A stretch of 64,000 nt of DNA from Paenibacillus zeirhizosphaerae (GCF_030705605.1 NZ_JAPCKK010000016.1:124001-188000), one strand, 5' to 3'; shown: positions 1-8,515, counted from the first letter of the stretch. The notes: generated by a model from the letters alone, not told the origin. Numbers and translations are program-made.

Positions 1-716
1 AAGCTGGTGATTTCCGCGTTTTGCTTCAGTTTGAATGAAACAAACTGCTTGCCTCCACTCACGGTCAGCTTACCGCTTTCGTGGTCTACATACGTGTACA
101 TCATTGAGGCTTCATCTGTACCGTCTTTTAGTATCGTGAAACCAATAGGATATTCTCCATCAGGAATCACTCCAACGAGCGCCTGCTCCTCCGGCTGCAA
201 CTGTACCTTATAACCAGAGGTTTGGCTGAAGTCATATGTACCTCCTGCCCCGTTGGAAATGGATGCAGAGATTACAGATATCTCAGCAGAAGTTTCCTCC
301 TCAAGCGGCTTCACTTTAAAGGTTAGCAGAGCAAACTCGTTATTCGCATTGGCAGCGTCCTGCTCTGAATCCGCAGATACGAATAGACGCAGCCGATCCT
401 TGGCAGTCTGGTCATAAGACCACGTATAATCATCCAATGCCGTTTCTACCGCAACCAGTTCAAATCTCTCGTCATCGAACGAGATCGTTGATTCCAGCTC
501 GTACACATTCTGATATACGCTGTCGGTAACACCGCTGAATTGCAGTGCCACTTGCAATGAGTCCCCAGCTTTTGCTGTCGAACTGCCCGTTAATTCTGCC
601 TGCGGTGTATCCGCTGCAGCAAATGCTGAACCTGCGAGCGACGGAAACACCGATGTACCCAGTAATAGGCATAGGACGGTAAAAACCGATGCCACTTTTT
701 TTAATAACCTGTTCAA
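1..716 (-). CDS. Secreted NEAT-domain surface protein with cohesin-like module (C-terminus outside window)
   Basis: The reading frame is open from a TTG codon at 716 to the window edge (about 238 residues), so the C-terminus is missing. The TTG follows a GAGGAG ribosome site at about 10 bases. A signal peptide is visible (NRLLKKVASVF, then a hydrophobic run ending near SAFA). Residues about 35-170 resemble the cohesin-like beta-sandwich found in cell-surface proteins. A NEAT haem-binding domain begins near residue 180 (DGEYPIGFTILKDGTDEASM, MMYTY). It lies third in a minus-strand run of NEAT genes, about 50 bases after its neighbour, so it is probably a surface haem receptor or relay in an Isd-like system. 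Whether it has a sortase signal or S-layer anchor cannot be seen. NEAT assignment is firm; the cohesin-like call is less certain. Confidence 0.8.
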   Translation of the reverse strand, partial: MNRLLKKVASVFTVLCLLLGTSVFPSLAGSAFAAADTPQAELTGSSTAKAGDSLQVALQFSGVTDSVYQNVYELESTISFDDERFELVAVETALDDYTWSYDQTAKDRLRLFVSADSEQDAANANNEFALLTFKVKPLEEETSAEISVISASISNGAGGTYDFSQTSGYKVQLQPEEQALVGVIPDGEYPIGFTILKDGTDEASMMYTYVDHESGKLTVSGGKQFVSFKLKQNAEITS

Positions 717-764
717 TTGATTCAGCTCTCCTCAATTCCCAATTTTGCTGTATACACTGTTGAA

Positions 765-1226
765 TTAAGGAGTAACCGGTGTGATGCTGGCTGTATCAAA
801 CTTCAACTGCACATCGTATTTACCGTTATAGCTCAGAGCAGGAATGAATACTTCTGTATAAGCGTTAAGCTTGGCATCCAAATCAGGAACCGGGAAACCA
901 ATCACTCTGGTGTTGGCAGCTGTGTTCGTGCTGATCACATCAGCGTCTACATATTGACCGTTTCGTTCGGTTTGAAACTTGGTGATCCATGTGCTGCTTT
1001 TCAGCGTGAGGGTCACATAAGCTTGCCCACCTGTAACTGTCAGATTAGCCGGTTTTACTGTGTAATTGTCCATCATGGAAGTGCTTTCCGTACCATCCTT
1101 CAGCACTTTGTAATTAACGGTATATTTCCCGTCGGCAGGAGCTGCTCCAACCACGCCATAAGGCAAGAGTAAAGCAAACACTACGAACGCCATCAAAGAC
1201 CATTTGAGCAACAGGTTTTTTTTCAT
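765..1226 (-). CDS. Small secreted single-NEAT haem-binding protein (hemophore-like)
   Basis: A 153-residue protein with a signal peptide (residues 1 to about 29) followed by one NEAT domain and nothing else. The helix-lip segment (STSMMDNY, residues 48-55) and the tyrosine pair YNGKY (Tyr133 and Tyr137) match the haem-iron ligand pattern YxxxY of haem-binding NEAT domains. No membrane anchor or sorting motif follows, and the total length is close to that of the secreted Bacillus anthracis hemophore IsdX1. It lies between two larger NEAT genes on the same strand with gaps of about 30-50 bases, so co-transcription is likely. Inferred role: capture haem outside the cell and hand it to the wall-anchored NEAT protein or to the lipoprotein encoded divergently. 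Function is inferred from domain and context. Confidence 0.88.
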   Translation of the reverse strand: MKKNLLLKWSLMAFVVFALLLPYGVVGAAPADGKYTVNYKVLKDGTESTSMMDNYTVKPANLTVTGGQAYVTLTLKSSTWITKFQTERNGQYVDADVISTNTAANTRVIGFPVPDLDAKLNAYTEVFIPALSYNGKYDVQLKFDTASITPVTP

Positions 1227-1253
1227 AACGAATCATTCTCCTTTGTTTATCAA

Positions 1254-2000
1254 TTATTTAGCTTTGGATAAAAACACACGCCGGACCAAAAATAACAGCG
1301 ATACGACAAAAATAGTCATCCATACAGCAATCGGAGCAGTGTCCGCCGTGTGCGGATTACTCACAACTTCATTCGGACTCGAGTTTCTCAACACGTTGTC
1401 AGAAGAATTGTCTTCTTTGACATTCTCCTGATTCTGCTCCGCTTGATCGTTACTCACTTCAACGACTGTACTATTTTCAGCCTGCACAGAGGATGCTTCA
1501 GACGCCTCCGTCGGGGACACTGCTGGCTGATCGTTCTTCACCGGGGTCATACTGCTGCTGTCAAATGCAAACCGTATCGTATAATCATGGTCATAATCCA
1601 CGGACGGGACGGTTACATGTATTTTGGACATCAGCGGGGAGTCCAAGCTTTGAACAGGAAACCTGGCTACTCGTGTATCTGCAGCGCTGTCACTGCTGAC
1701 CGTAGCTGCGTCCACATACCCGCCGCCAGCCGGAACCTTGAACTCGGTAATCCAGCCGCTATGGTTCAACTGGATCTCGGCCTCGATCTTTCCGTTATTC
1801 ACATGGATCACAGCCGGTTTTTCAAAATAATCGTTAGCCATGGAAACCGAATCGTCTTCGGCTTTTAAGATGTTATAATCCATGGTGTATTCTCCATCCT
1901 GCAATGCAGTGGCTTCTGCCTGAACTTGTGGTGAAATGCATAAGCTCAGACTTAAGACCGCAGCGAAGAAAAGGATTGAGATTCCTTTCCATCTCCTCAT
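1254..2000 (-). CDS. IsdC-like NEAT protein with sortase-B-type C-terminal signal
   Basis: The ATG at 2000 was chosen because GAGAGGAGG precedes it; an upstream in-frame extension has no comparable site. The 248-residue product has a signal peptide, one NEAT domain (about residues 30-160, haem-ligand pattern YDHDY), and a low-complexity Glu/Asn/Ser/Val linker. It ends in NPHTA, then a hydrophobic segment (PIAVWMTIFVVSLLFLV) and basic residues. NPxTx followed by membrane segment and basic tail is the layout of sortase B substrates such as IsdC, where NPQTN and NPKTG are the known forms; NPHTA is a variant. It is first in the minus-strand NEAT run, downstream of a Fur-like box. No sortase gene is present in this window, so anchoring is inferred. 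Confidence 0.85.
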   Translation of the reverse strand: MRRWKGISILFFAAVLSLSLCISPQVQAEATALQDGEYTMDYNILKAEDDSVSMANDYFEKPAVIHVNNGKIEAEIQLNHSGWITEFKVPAGGGYVDAATVSSDSAADTRVARFPVQSLDSPLMSKIHVTVPSVDYDHDYTIRFAFDSSSMTPVKNDQPAVSPTEASEASSVQAENSTVVEVSNDQAEQNQENVKEDNSSDNVLRNSSPNEVVSNPHTADTAPIAVWMTIFVVSLLFLVRRVFLSKAK

Positions 2001-2068
2001 GGAAGTCCTTTTCCTCCTCTCATTCTCTTTCATTTGATGCTCCAACATCATGCAAGTGCATTTTCTCA

Positions 2069-2087
2069 CTGATTATCATTCTCAATT
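2069..2087 (-). promoter_or_regulatory. Putative Fur box upstream of the NEAT gene run
   Basis: On the minus strand the sequence TTGAGAATGATAATCAGTG resembles the 19-base Fur consensus (GATAATGATTATCATTATC type), with the central AATGATAATCA intact and weaker ends. It lies 70-90 bases before the first NEAT start. The -35 and -10 hexamers are not clear. The match is weaker than the box serving the divergent operon. Confidence 0.6.
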
Positions 2088-2271
2088 GATAGTTAAAAAA
2101 AATGACCTCTTGCTTGATGTATGTTTTCCTCGAATGTTTCTTCCTTCACTCCATGGCATTCCTCCTCCGTGTAAAATAAGGAATAAGATTCGGTTGCGAT
2201 TTGATCTTATCCCACTCCGAGCGAAGGTGTCAATCAAAAAAATAAAAATTTTAGTTAACTTAACATTGCAA

Positions 2272-2300
2272 TTGACAGTGATAATGATTTTCATTATCAT
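2272..2300 (+). promoter_or_regulatory. Sigma-A promoter overlapped by a palindromic Fur box (haem transport operon)
   Basis: TTGACA (2272-2277) and TATCAT (2295-2300) are separated by 17 bases. The spacer and -10 are covered by a perfect inverted repeat, TGATAATGA-TTT-TCATTATCA (2279-2299), a textbook Fur operator. Iron-replete repression by Fur is the direct reading. The start codon of the first gene is about 60 bases downstream. Confidence 0.9.
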
Positions 2301-2363
2301 TTTCCTATGCAGTGCCTTTTTCCTTTTACTTCCTCGTCATTCTTTTAGGAACAGGAGTATTCT

Positions 2364-3305
2364 ATGAATAAACAAGCAATATTGGCAAGCAGTTTCGTTC
2401 TGCTCCTCATGGCCGGATGCGGCGCAGCCAGTGACTCTGGCGCTCGCACATCAACCCATGCGCAAGCCGCCACAATTACGGTCACGGATTTTGCAGGAAG
2501 GGAGGTTACCGTGCCCTATCCCCCGGCCCGAATTATCGCGTTAAGCAACGGGGATATGGATATTGTGAATGCGCTGGGTGGCAATCTGGTTGGAAGGCCG
2601 ACATCCGAAGCAGAAACAGAATTATCACATATTGAAGAGGTCGGAACAACGCATGAGCTGGATCTTGAGAAAATCACATTTCTCAGGCCGGATATCGTGC
2701 TGGGCAATGCCGTGCTGAACGCCAAGGATGCCTCGATGATTGAAAGCATCGGATCTCAAATGGTTCTGACCGAAGCCAACTCCGTGAGTGATATTCAAGC
2801 TCAGACGAGACTGCTGGGTAAAATACTTGATCAAAGCGCCAAAGCTGAAGAGCTTGTACAGACCATTGACGCTAAGATCCTGGAAATGCAAAATTCAAAG
2901 CTTGCTTCACAGCCAAGAGTCCTGATGATCTATGGAGCACCCGGCACGTATCTGGCGGCACTGCCCAACTCACTGAGCGGCGATTTGCTTGAATTGGCCG
3001 GTGGAGTAAATATCGCATCCGATTATCCTGAGCTGGACAGCTATCCCCACTATGCGCAATTAAACACAGAACGGATTGTTGAAGCCGACCCGCAACTGAT
3101 TTTAATCATGACGCATGGTCAACCGGAGGCAGTGAAGGATGGATTCTTCAAGGAGATGCAGGTGAATGCGGCTTGGAACGGGATTACTGCCGTCAAGAAC
3201 GGTCAGGTTCATGTGCTTCCCTCCGATCTCTTTGGTACCAACCCTGGTACCAAGGTCACCAAGGCACTGGATGAGCTTCACGCTCTGCTTAAGGATGTGA
3301 ACTGA
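2364..3305 (+). CDS. isdE: Haem ABC transporter substrate-binding lipoprotein (IsdE-like)
   Basis: A 313-residue lipoprotein with lipobox LMAGC (Cys19) followed by a class III periplasmic-binding fold (TroA/FepB family, about residues 45-300; it opens with the typical VTVPYPPARIIALSNGD stretch). It is the membrane-tethered receptor for a metal chelate. Haem is inferred because the operon ends with an IsdG-type haem oxygenase and is divergent from NEAT haem-binding genes. The start follows CAGGAG at 6 bases. It is first in the operon with permease, ATPase and oxygenase, 5 bases before the permease start. A ferric-siderophore ligand is the alternative, but less likely in this setting. Confidence 0.85.
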   Translation: MNKQAILASSFVLLLMAGCGAASDSGARTSTHAQAATITVTDFAGREVTVPYPPARIIALSNGDMDIVNALGGNLVGRPTSEAETELSHIEEVGTTHELDLEKITFLRPDIVLGNAVLNAKDASMIESIGSQMVLTEANSVSDIQAQTRLLGKILDQSAKAEELVQTIDAKILEMQNSKLASQPRVLMIYGAPGTYLAALPNSLSGDLLELAGGVNIASDYPELDSYPHYAQLNTERIVEADPQLILIMTHGQPEAVKDGFFKEMQVNAAWNGITAVKNGQVHVLPSDLFGTNPGTKVTKALDELHALLKDVN

Positions 3306-3310
3306 GTACG

Positions 3311-4309
3311 ATGAATATTCAGCAAAGAACGAACAGACGAAATTTAATGCTGCTCATTTCCCCAATTATTCTTATTGCAGCAAGCGTCTACGGTTTAACC
3401 TATGGCTCAATCCCGGTTTCAATTCAAGATATTGGGTCGGCCATGCTTGAGCGGCACAACTCTACCTACGGCACAATTATTATGGACCTGAGGCTGCCTC
3501 GCATACTTACGGGCATGCTGGTGGGAGCCTGTCTGGCCGCTTCGGGCGCCCTGCTGCAAGGGGTGATGAAAAATCCGCTCGCTGACCCGGGCATTATCGG
3601 TGTGTCCTCCGGCGGAGGGTTGGCGGCAGTCATCTGTATGGTGGCTCTTCCGCAATACAGCTATTTGCTGCCGGCGGCGGCATTTGCTGGTGCTTTCGCC
3701 ACTTCGCTTATTATCTACGGGATGGCCTGGGACAAAGGAGCCTCGCCCGTCAAAATTATTCTGGCGGGGGTGGCCGTCAATGCCCTGCTCGGCGCAGTTA
3801 TGAATGGAGTTATGGTCGTTTACAGCGACCGTGTGCAGGCCGTGCTTTCATGGTTATCCGGCGGGTTGAACGGACGAAGCTGGCATCATCTGTCCTTTAT
3901 GGCACCCTATGCACTGATTGGTCTGATCTTGACGATACCCTCAATACGTTCGGCCAATCTGATGCAGTTGGGAGACGAATCCGCAAAACTGCTTGGCCAA
4001 AGAATTGAACTGCAGCGGCTGCTGCTCATGCTCCTTGCATCCTTCCTTGCCGGTACAGCGGTTAGTGTAGCCGGATTGATCGGATTTGTCGGCCTTGTCG
4101 TTCCACACGCCGTACGGCTTGTCATTGGAGACGACTATCGTTTCCTGCTTCCCTTATCCATCATGGGTGGCGCATCTTTGGTGGTCCTGGCGGATACGAT
4201 CGCCAGATCATGGTTCGATCCCATTGAGCTTCCTGTCGGAATTCTGCTGGCTGCTCTTGGAGCCCCCTTCTTTTTGATCCTTCTCAGAAGACGGGGGGGA
4301 ATCAGATGA
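3311..4309 (+). CDS. isdF: Haem ABC transporter permease (FecCD family, IsdF-like)
   Basis: A 332-residue integral membrane protein of the FecCD/BtuC permease family, with many hydrophobic helices. Family landmarks are visible: RLPRILTGMLVGACLAASG near the N-terminus, NPLADPGIIGVSSGGGLAA, and GLIGFVGLVVPHAVRLVIGDDYR before the last helices, the segment that contacts the ATPase. Family members work as homodimers. It starts 5 bases after the lipoprotein gene and its stop overlaps the ATPase start (ATGA), indicating translational coupling. The substrate is inferred to be haem from the neighbouring IsdG and NEAT genes. Confidence 0.87.
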   Translation: MNIQQRTNRRNLMLLISPIILIAASVYGLTYGSIPVSIQDIGSAMLERHNSTYGTIIMDLRLPRILTGMLVGACLAASGALLQGVMKNPLADPGIIGVSSGGGLAAVICMVALPQYSYLLPAAAFAGAFATSLIIYGMAWDKGASPVKIILAGVAVNALLGAVMNGVMVVYSDRVQAVLSWLSGGLNGRSWHHLSFMAPYALIGLILTIPSIRSANLMQLGDESAKLLGQRIELQRLLLMLLASFLAGTAVSVAGLIGFVGLVVPHAVRLVIGDDYRFLLPLSIMGGASLVVLADTIARSWFDPIELPVGILLAALGAPFFLILLRRRGGIR

Positions 4310-5106
4310 ATGCAAAAGCGCTTGAGCTTAAAGATATTTCGCTTAACAGGGGTTATTTTCGACTGCAGGGCATCAATGCTGAATTTCCGCCGGGGCGTAT
4401 AACGGCTGTTGTTGGTCCCAATGGTTCCGGTAAATCTACTCTGCTGCGAACGATGACCCGCCTGATTGGGGTCGACTCTGGAGAAGTTCTCATCCATGAA
4501 AAGCCTGCTTCCGCCTTTTCACCCAGACAATTGGCTCAACACATTTCCATGCTGCCGCAGGCGAAGGATTCCATGCCCGATCTGACGGTCAGGGAGCTGG
4601 TCTCTTATGGACGCGCTCCTTACAAGAAGCTGTTCCATCAACGTCATACGAAAGAGGACAAGCGGGCAATTGATTTTGCGATTGAAGCAACATGTATGAG
4701 TAAACACGTGGAAAGACTGTATTACACTCTGTCGGGAGGTGAACAACAACGGGCTCGGATAGCTATGGCGCTGGCTCAAGGAACGGATATTTTACTGCTC
4801 GATGAGCCCACGACCTATTTGGATATCGCCCACCAATTGGAAATTTTGAATATGCTGAAGCGGATCAATGAGCACATGGGGATCACCATTGTAATGGTGC
4901 TTCATGATCTGCAGCAAGCCGCAGCTTACGGCCATCATATGATCGCCATGAAGCGCGGTATCATTGCCGCAGCAGGCCACCCGTCAGCACTGCTGACGCC
5001 GGCGTTCTTGAAAGAAATCTATGACATTGATGCCAAAGTCATGTTTATTGACGGATACCCGCTGATTATACCGATGGCGGGAATACAAATTCAGGAGGAA
5101 TTATAG
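4306..5106 (+). CDS. Haem ABC transporter ATP-binding protein
   Basis: A 266-residue ABC ATPase of the FepC/HmuV type. Walker A is GPNGSGKST (residues 37-45), the signature is LSGGEQQR, Walker B is ILLLDEPT followed by TYLDIAHQ, and the H-loop histidine is in VLHDLQQAA. Its start overlaps the permease stop by four bases and follows GGGGGGAA. The IsdG-type gene begins immediately after its stop codon. It powers import by the lipoprotein/permease pair encoded upstream. Confidence 0.9.
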   Translation: MNAKALELKDISLNRGYFRLQGINAEFPPGRITAVVGPNGSGKSTLLRTMTRLIGVDSGEVLIHEKPASAFSPRQLAQHISMLPQAKDSMPDLTVRELVSYGRAPYKKLFHQRHTKEDKRAIDFAIEATCMSKHVERLYYTLSGGEQQRARIAMALAQGTDILLLDEPTTYLDIAHQLEILNMLKRINEHMGITIVMVLHDLQQAAAYGHHMIAMKRGIIAAAGHPSALLTPAFLKEIYDIDAKVMFIDGYPLIIPMAGIQIQEEL

Positions 5107-5457
5107 ATGATCATTGTAACCAACACATCGCAAATTACGAAAGGTAATGCTCACAAACTGATCGAACGATTCAATAAAACGGGAAAAGTTGAAATGATGG
5201 AAGGGTTTTTGGGGCTGGAAGTGCTTTTGACCGAAAACACTAAAGACCACGATGAGGTTACAATCAGCACACGCTGGGTTTCCAAAGAAAATTTCCAGGC
5301 TTGGACACGCAGTGAAGCTTTCCGTGAATCTCATTCCCATCGGGAGATGCCAGATTACATACTGGACAATAAAATTACTTTTTATGACGTCAAAATCATC
5401 AGACAGCCGCTGACAGACATCGAGTCTCCTCAGCTAACTGACCTCCAGGCACAATAA
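5107..5457 (+). CDS. isdG: IsdG/IsdI-type haem-degrading monooxygenase
   Basis: A 116-residue ABM-fold protein. The residues that define the IsdG family are at the expected places: Asn6, Trp66 and His76, corresponding to Asn7, Trp67 and His77 of the staphylococcal enzymes (Trp in [10 protein letters not shown], His in RESHSH). It opens imported haem, releasing iron and a staphylobilin-type product in that family, or biliverdin in some relatives. GGAGGAATTATAG precedes the ATG, which abuts the ATPase stop. It is last in the operon, before a strong terminator, and gives the best evidence that the upstream ABC system carries haem. Confidence 0.93.
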   Translation: MIIVTNTSQITKGNAHKLIERFNKTGKVEMMEGFLGLEVLLTENTKDHDEVTISTRWVSKENFQAWTRSEAFRESHSHREMPDYILDNKITFYDVKIIRQPLTDIESPQLTDLQAQ

Positions 5458-5482
5458 TAGGCTCGGGCCTTTGATTTGCTGC

Positions 5483-5521
5483 GACTGCTTCTCTGTAATC
5501 TACAGAGGAGCGGTCGTTTTT
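5483..5521 (+). terminator. Intrinsic terminator of the haem transport operon
   Basis: A 15-base-pair stem (GACTGCTTCTCTGTA paired with TACAGAGGAGCGGTC, with G-T wobbles) and a three-base loop are followed by TTTTTGT. Confidence 0.9.
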
Positions 5522-5604
5522 GTATACGCTAAAATGAATCGGATGTTGGAATAACATGCATACTGTTTAATGTAACATCAATACTTTTTATGGAGGTAAC
5601 CATT

Positions 5605-5742
5605 TTGGATAAAAAGAAATCCTTAAAGCAAAAAATGCAATCCACGGCCGACAAAAGCAGCAATGTCGAGGGCGGCAAAGAACATCCGACTACGAACACC
5701 AATATGGGTAAATTCCATATTCCTAACCGTCCCTCCGTCTGA
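5605..5742 (+). CDS. Small hydrophilic protein, 45 residues, unknown function
   Basis: A 46-codon frame starts at TTG with GGAGG eight bases upstream and ends in TGA, followed 15 bases later by a strong hairpin. That boundary pattern supports a real gene. The product is polar and Lys-rich at the start (DKKKSLKQKMQS), then Gly/Asn-rich, and ends MGKFHIPNRPSV. There is no signal peptide, membrane segment or cysteine. I do not recognise the family. It could be a small cytoplasmic protein of the spore or stationary-phase type, but nothing here shows that. Confidence 0.6.
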   Translation: MDKKKSLKQKMQSTADKSSNVEGGKEHPTTNTNMGKFHIPNRPSV

Positions 5743-5756
5743 ACGAATTCATACGC

Positions 5757-5795
5757 AAAGGGGATGAGCAGGTTGTATTCCTGTTCATCCCCTTA
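5757..5795. terminator. Bidirectional hairpin between convergent genes
   Basis: AAGGGGATGAGCAGG pairs with CCTGTTCATCCCCTT across a 7-base loop. It sits between the plus-strand small gene and the end of the minus-strand SRPBCC gene and can serve both. T-runs are short on both sides. Confidence 0.7.
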
Positions 5796-5832
5796 TTCTC
5801 AACACTGCTTCTTCCACTTCACCTGATCGAAT

Positions 5833-6327
5833 TTACTCCTTCGCTGCCATATACTGCTCCAATTGGTCGAAGGTTGCGCCGAAGCCTTGCTGCATGCCGT
5901 CATGCATAGATTTGAAAGTTTCAAGCTCTTCCTCTGTTGCAGATAAAGGCATCGTGCGCAGGGTAAGCATCGTATTTCCATTTTGCTCTTCAAATGTGAA
6001 TGTGTTCAAAATCTCCAACGGCAAGGTCTGGATGAATGGTGCCCGGGTTATATTGCCCTCTTCATCGCAGAAGGAACTGACATACACCAGCTTCTCAGGT
6101 GTAGAAATTTCACGGTAAATAAACTTGCTCCACATCACATTCTCATCAGCTCGCATCCTGAAATGAAAGCATCCTCCTGGACGAGCATCCAACTGGATCA
6201 CTTCCAGCGTCCAGCCCGTCGGACCCCACCAATGCTTCAGATGTTCACTGTGGGTAAACATTTCAAATACAAGCTCCCTTGGTGCATTGAAAGTGCGTGT
6301 AATGACGAGTTCAACAGTTTCAGACAT
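5833..6327 (-). CDS. SRPBCC/AHSA1-domain protein
   Basis: A 164-residue single-domain protein of the SRPBCC superfamily (AHSA1/YndB type). Visible landmarks are VITRTFNAPRELVFEMFTHS, HLKHWWGPTGW, GGCFHFRMR, and the C-terminal amphipathic helix with GMQQGFGATFDQLEQYM. The ATG at 6327 has GGAGG seven bases upstream; a longer in-frame start lacks one. Members bind hydrophobic ligands in a deep pocket; the ligand here cannot be told. It follows the DoxX-like gene by about 40 bases and the two form a likely operon, a pairing common in Firmicutes where an ArsR-type regulator is often the third member. No such regulator gene is intact here. Confidence 0.88.
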   Translation of the reverse strand: MSETVELVITRTFNAPRELVFEMFTHSEHLKHWWGPTGWTLEVIQLDARPGGCFHFRMRADENVMWSKFIYREISTPEKLVYVSSFCDEEGNITRAPFIQTLPLEILNTFTFEEQNGNTMLTLRTMPLSATEEELETFKSMHDGMQQGFGATFDQLEQYMAAKE

Positions 6328-6368
6328 ATTCGTTCCTCCTGGAATATTAACTTTGGTATTCACTTTGC

Positions 6369-6782
6369 CTAAAGTGTACTGCTTACTTGCTTCGACGGGT
6401 TCGTTGCATTCAGCGTGCGTATTTTCAACCTTTTATGGTAATAAACATAAGAGCCTGCGATCAACAGATAACCGATCAGGAAAACGATCATCCCGCCCGA
6501 AAATCCGTCTACAGCGATATTCGAATACATCGCGCCCGTCAAATCGAAGAACAATCCGGCATACGCCCACTCCTTGATTCGCGGAAAGCCTGGGACCAGA
6601 ATCGCCACAACACCCAATAATTTCGCAGCCCCGATAAAAGGCAGCAGATAGGCGGGATAGCCCAAGTGCTCAAATATGGCAAGCCCCTCGGGGGAGGACA
6701 TCATATTAGGAATCGCCCCCAGACCCATCAATGCCGCCAACAGTACAGTGAATATCCAGTAAGGAATTGCAAGTTTCTTCAT
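6369..6782 (-). CDS. DoxX-like four-helix membrane protein
   Basis: A 137-residue protein with four predicted membrane segments and the DoxX-like landmarks GLGAIPNMM, PAYLLPFIGAAKLLG and PRIKEWAYAGLFFDLTGAMY. Biochemical function is unknown for most members. The start follows GGAGG at 10 bases. It is the first gene of a two-gene unit with the SRPBCC protein. The promoter region upstream carries repeated AGGAATATTCC elements, suggesting control by a dyad-binding repressor. Confidence 0.85.
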   Translation of the reverse strand: MKKLAIPYWIFTVLLAALMGLGAIPNMMSSPEGLAIFEHLGYPAYLLPFIGAAKLLGVVAILVPGFPRIKEWAYAGLFFDLTGAMYSNIAVDGFSGGMIVFLIGYLLIAGSYVYYHKRLKIRTLNATNPSKQVSSTL

Positions 6783-6887
6783 CGAATATCAGCCTCCTGT
6801 AATTATTGTCAATCGTTCTGCAAGACGGTCAAACGACGATTTGACTCCTTCGATCTCCTCAATAGTTAAAATCAATTTCATGAATAA

Positions 6888-6925
6888 AATATACCCTTTA
6901 AGGAATATTCCTGTCAAGGAATATT
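6888..6925 (-). promoter_or_regulatory. Promoter with palindromic operator for the DoxX-SRPBCC unit
   Basis: On the minus strand TTGACA (6917-6912) and TATATT (6893-6888) are 18 bases apart. A perfect 12-base palindrome, AGGAATATTCCT (6901-6912), fills part of the spacer and AATATTCC recurs just upstream of the -35. Such placement points to a repressor; its gene is not identified in the window. A 30-codon frame (6881-6789) without a ribosome site lies between this promoter and the DoxX gene. Confidence 0.65.
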
Positions 6926-6968
6926 ATGAATTTGTTTTCCGAATTTCCCCCGCTTTCATATCCTCAAT

Positions 6969-7007
6969 AAAGGACGCACCCAGATTTTCACCTAGAATGC
7001 GTCCTTT
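6969..7007 (-). terminator. Intrinsic terminator after selO
   Basis: AAGGACGCA pairs with TGCGTCCTT across a loop of about 19 bases, followed on the minus strand by TTTATT. It lies 33 bases past the selO stop. Confidence 0.7.
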
Positions 7008-7039
7008 AACCTATTTTGATCCATGTGCATACGAAAAAA

Positions 7040-8515
7040 TCAGGTTCCACAGAAGGTCCGATAAGCACGCCCCGATAACACCGGCGGCTGGCAGTACTCC
7101 GCTTTTTCTGAAGCATGCTCGAAGGGACTCGCAAGAGCTTCCAGCAGCCGCTTCATTACACTCAGATCTCCTTGCTGCACAGCAGCCTCAAGCGCTTCTT
7201 CTACCCGGTGGTTACGGGGAATCAGAACGGGGTTGCTGCTCCGCATCAGCTCCTGCGAGGAAGCATATGACCCCTGCTGTCTGCTGCGTCTTACCTGCCA
7301 CCGCTCCTGCCAGCGGGTAAATTCCGTGGCCCCGAACAGAGCATTGTCCTCCAGCTTCTCAGAGGTTAGCGCCAGAAAGGTATTGGTATAATCAGCTTGG
7401 TACTGTTCCATGAGCCGAAGCAGGTCGTCAACAAGTGATTGGTCCTGCTGCTCTTCATTGAAGAGTCCCAGCTTCGCTCTCATTCCCGATAGCCAATGCT
7501 GCTCAAACAGCTCGTGGAAATTGGCGATCTCGTCCTCGGCCAACCGGATTGCCTGCTTCTGCTCATCATGCAGGAGCGGCAGCAGGGATTCAGCAAATCT
7601 CGCCAAATTCCAGGCTCCAATATGAGGCTGATTCCCATAGGCATAGCGCCCTTGGATATCGATCGAGCTAAATACCGTTGCGGGATTGTATACGTCCATA
7701 AAGGCACATGGCCCATAATCGATGGTTTCTCCGCTAAGCGCCATGTTATCGGTGTTCATGACCCCATGTATAAAACCGACAAGCTGCCATTTGGCGATCA
7801 GTGCAGCCTGCTGGCGAACGACTTCTCTTAACAGAGACAAATAGCGATTGTCATCATCAACAGCCTCGGGATAATGTCTCTGCAGCGTATAATCAGCCAA
7901 CGTCCGCAGATCCTCTCTCGTCCCCCAATGGGCTGCATATTGAAAAGTACCGACACGCAAATGGCTGGCAGCGACACGAGTTAAGACAGCACCCGGCAGC
8001 TCTGTTTCACGGAATATCGTGTCCCCGCTCGTAACTACCGCAAGGCTGCGGGTGGTAGGTATTCCAAGTGCGTGCATCGCTTCGCTGATGATGTATTCAC
8101 GCAGCATTGGGCCGAGCGCCGCTCTGCCGTCTCCTCCGCGGGAGTATGGTGTTCTGCCCGAACCTTTAAGCTGAATATCGAACCTTTCGCCATCAGGGGT
8201 CATTTGTTCGCCAAGAAGGAGTGCCCGCCCATCACCCAGCATCGTAAAATGACCAAATTGATGCCCTGCATAAGCCTGGGCAATAGCCAATCCTCCCTCG
8301 GGCATATGGTTTCCGGCAAACATGGCGGTACTCTCCTCATTTTGCAACGCTTGCACGTTCAATCCGAGGGATTCTGCTAATGAAGTATTAAATATAACAA
8401 GCTTTGGCGAGCTAACCAGGTTTAGATGGAGTTTGCTGTAAAATAAATCTGGCAGTTTGGTATAACTGTTATCCCAATTCCATCCTGCTTTCCGGATTGC
8501 TTTGTTTTCCGTCAT
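7040..8515 (-). CDS. selO: SelO-family protein adenylyltransferase (YdiU)
   Basis: A 491-residue pseudokinase-fold protein of the SelO/YdiU family, whose studied members transfer AMP from ATP to Ser/Thr/Tyr of target proteins, acting in redox homeostasis. Family motifs are [55 protein letters not shown] (metal/ATP site) and [18 protein letters not shown]. The C-terminus is TFCGT, with cysteine at the third-last position where eukaryotic homologues carry selenocysteine. Full length. It stands alone with its own downstream terminator. Confidence 0.95.
   Translation of the reverse strand: MTENKAIRKAGWNWDNSYTKLPDLFYSKLHLNLVSSPKLVIFNTSLAESLGLNVQALQNEESTAMFAGNHMPEGGLAIAQAYAGHQFGHFTMLGDGRALLLGEQMTPDGERFDIQLKGSGRTPYSRGGDGRAALGPMLREYIISEAMHALGIPTTRSLAVVTSGDTIFRETELPGAVLTRVAASHLRVGTFQYAAHWGTREDLRTLADYTLQRHYPEAVDDDNRYLSLLREVVRQQAALIAKWQLVGFIHGVMNTDNMALSGETIDYGPCAFMDVYNPATVFSSIDIQGRYAYGNQPHIGAWNLARFAESLLPLLHDEQKQAIRLAEDEIANFHELFEQHWLSGMRAKLGLFNEEQQDQSLVDDLLRLMEQYQADYTNTFLALTSEKLEDNALFGATEFTRWQERWQVRRSRQQGSYASSQELMRSSNPVLIPRNHRVEEALEAAVQQGDLSVMKRLLEALASPFEHASEKAEYCQPPVLSGRAYRTFCGT

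Noticed and set aside
717-1172. Long plus-strand open frame over the NEAT genes
   Set aside because: It mirrors two NEAT coding genes with clear signal peptides and haem motifs on the other strand; no ribosome site and cysteine/arginine-rich nonsense composition.
6841-7320. Plus-strand frame across the selO end
   Set aside because: Antisense to the conserved selO C-terminus and its terminator; composition is not protein-like.
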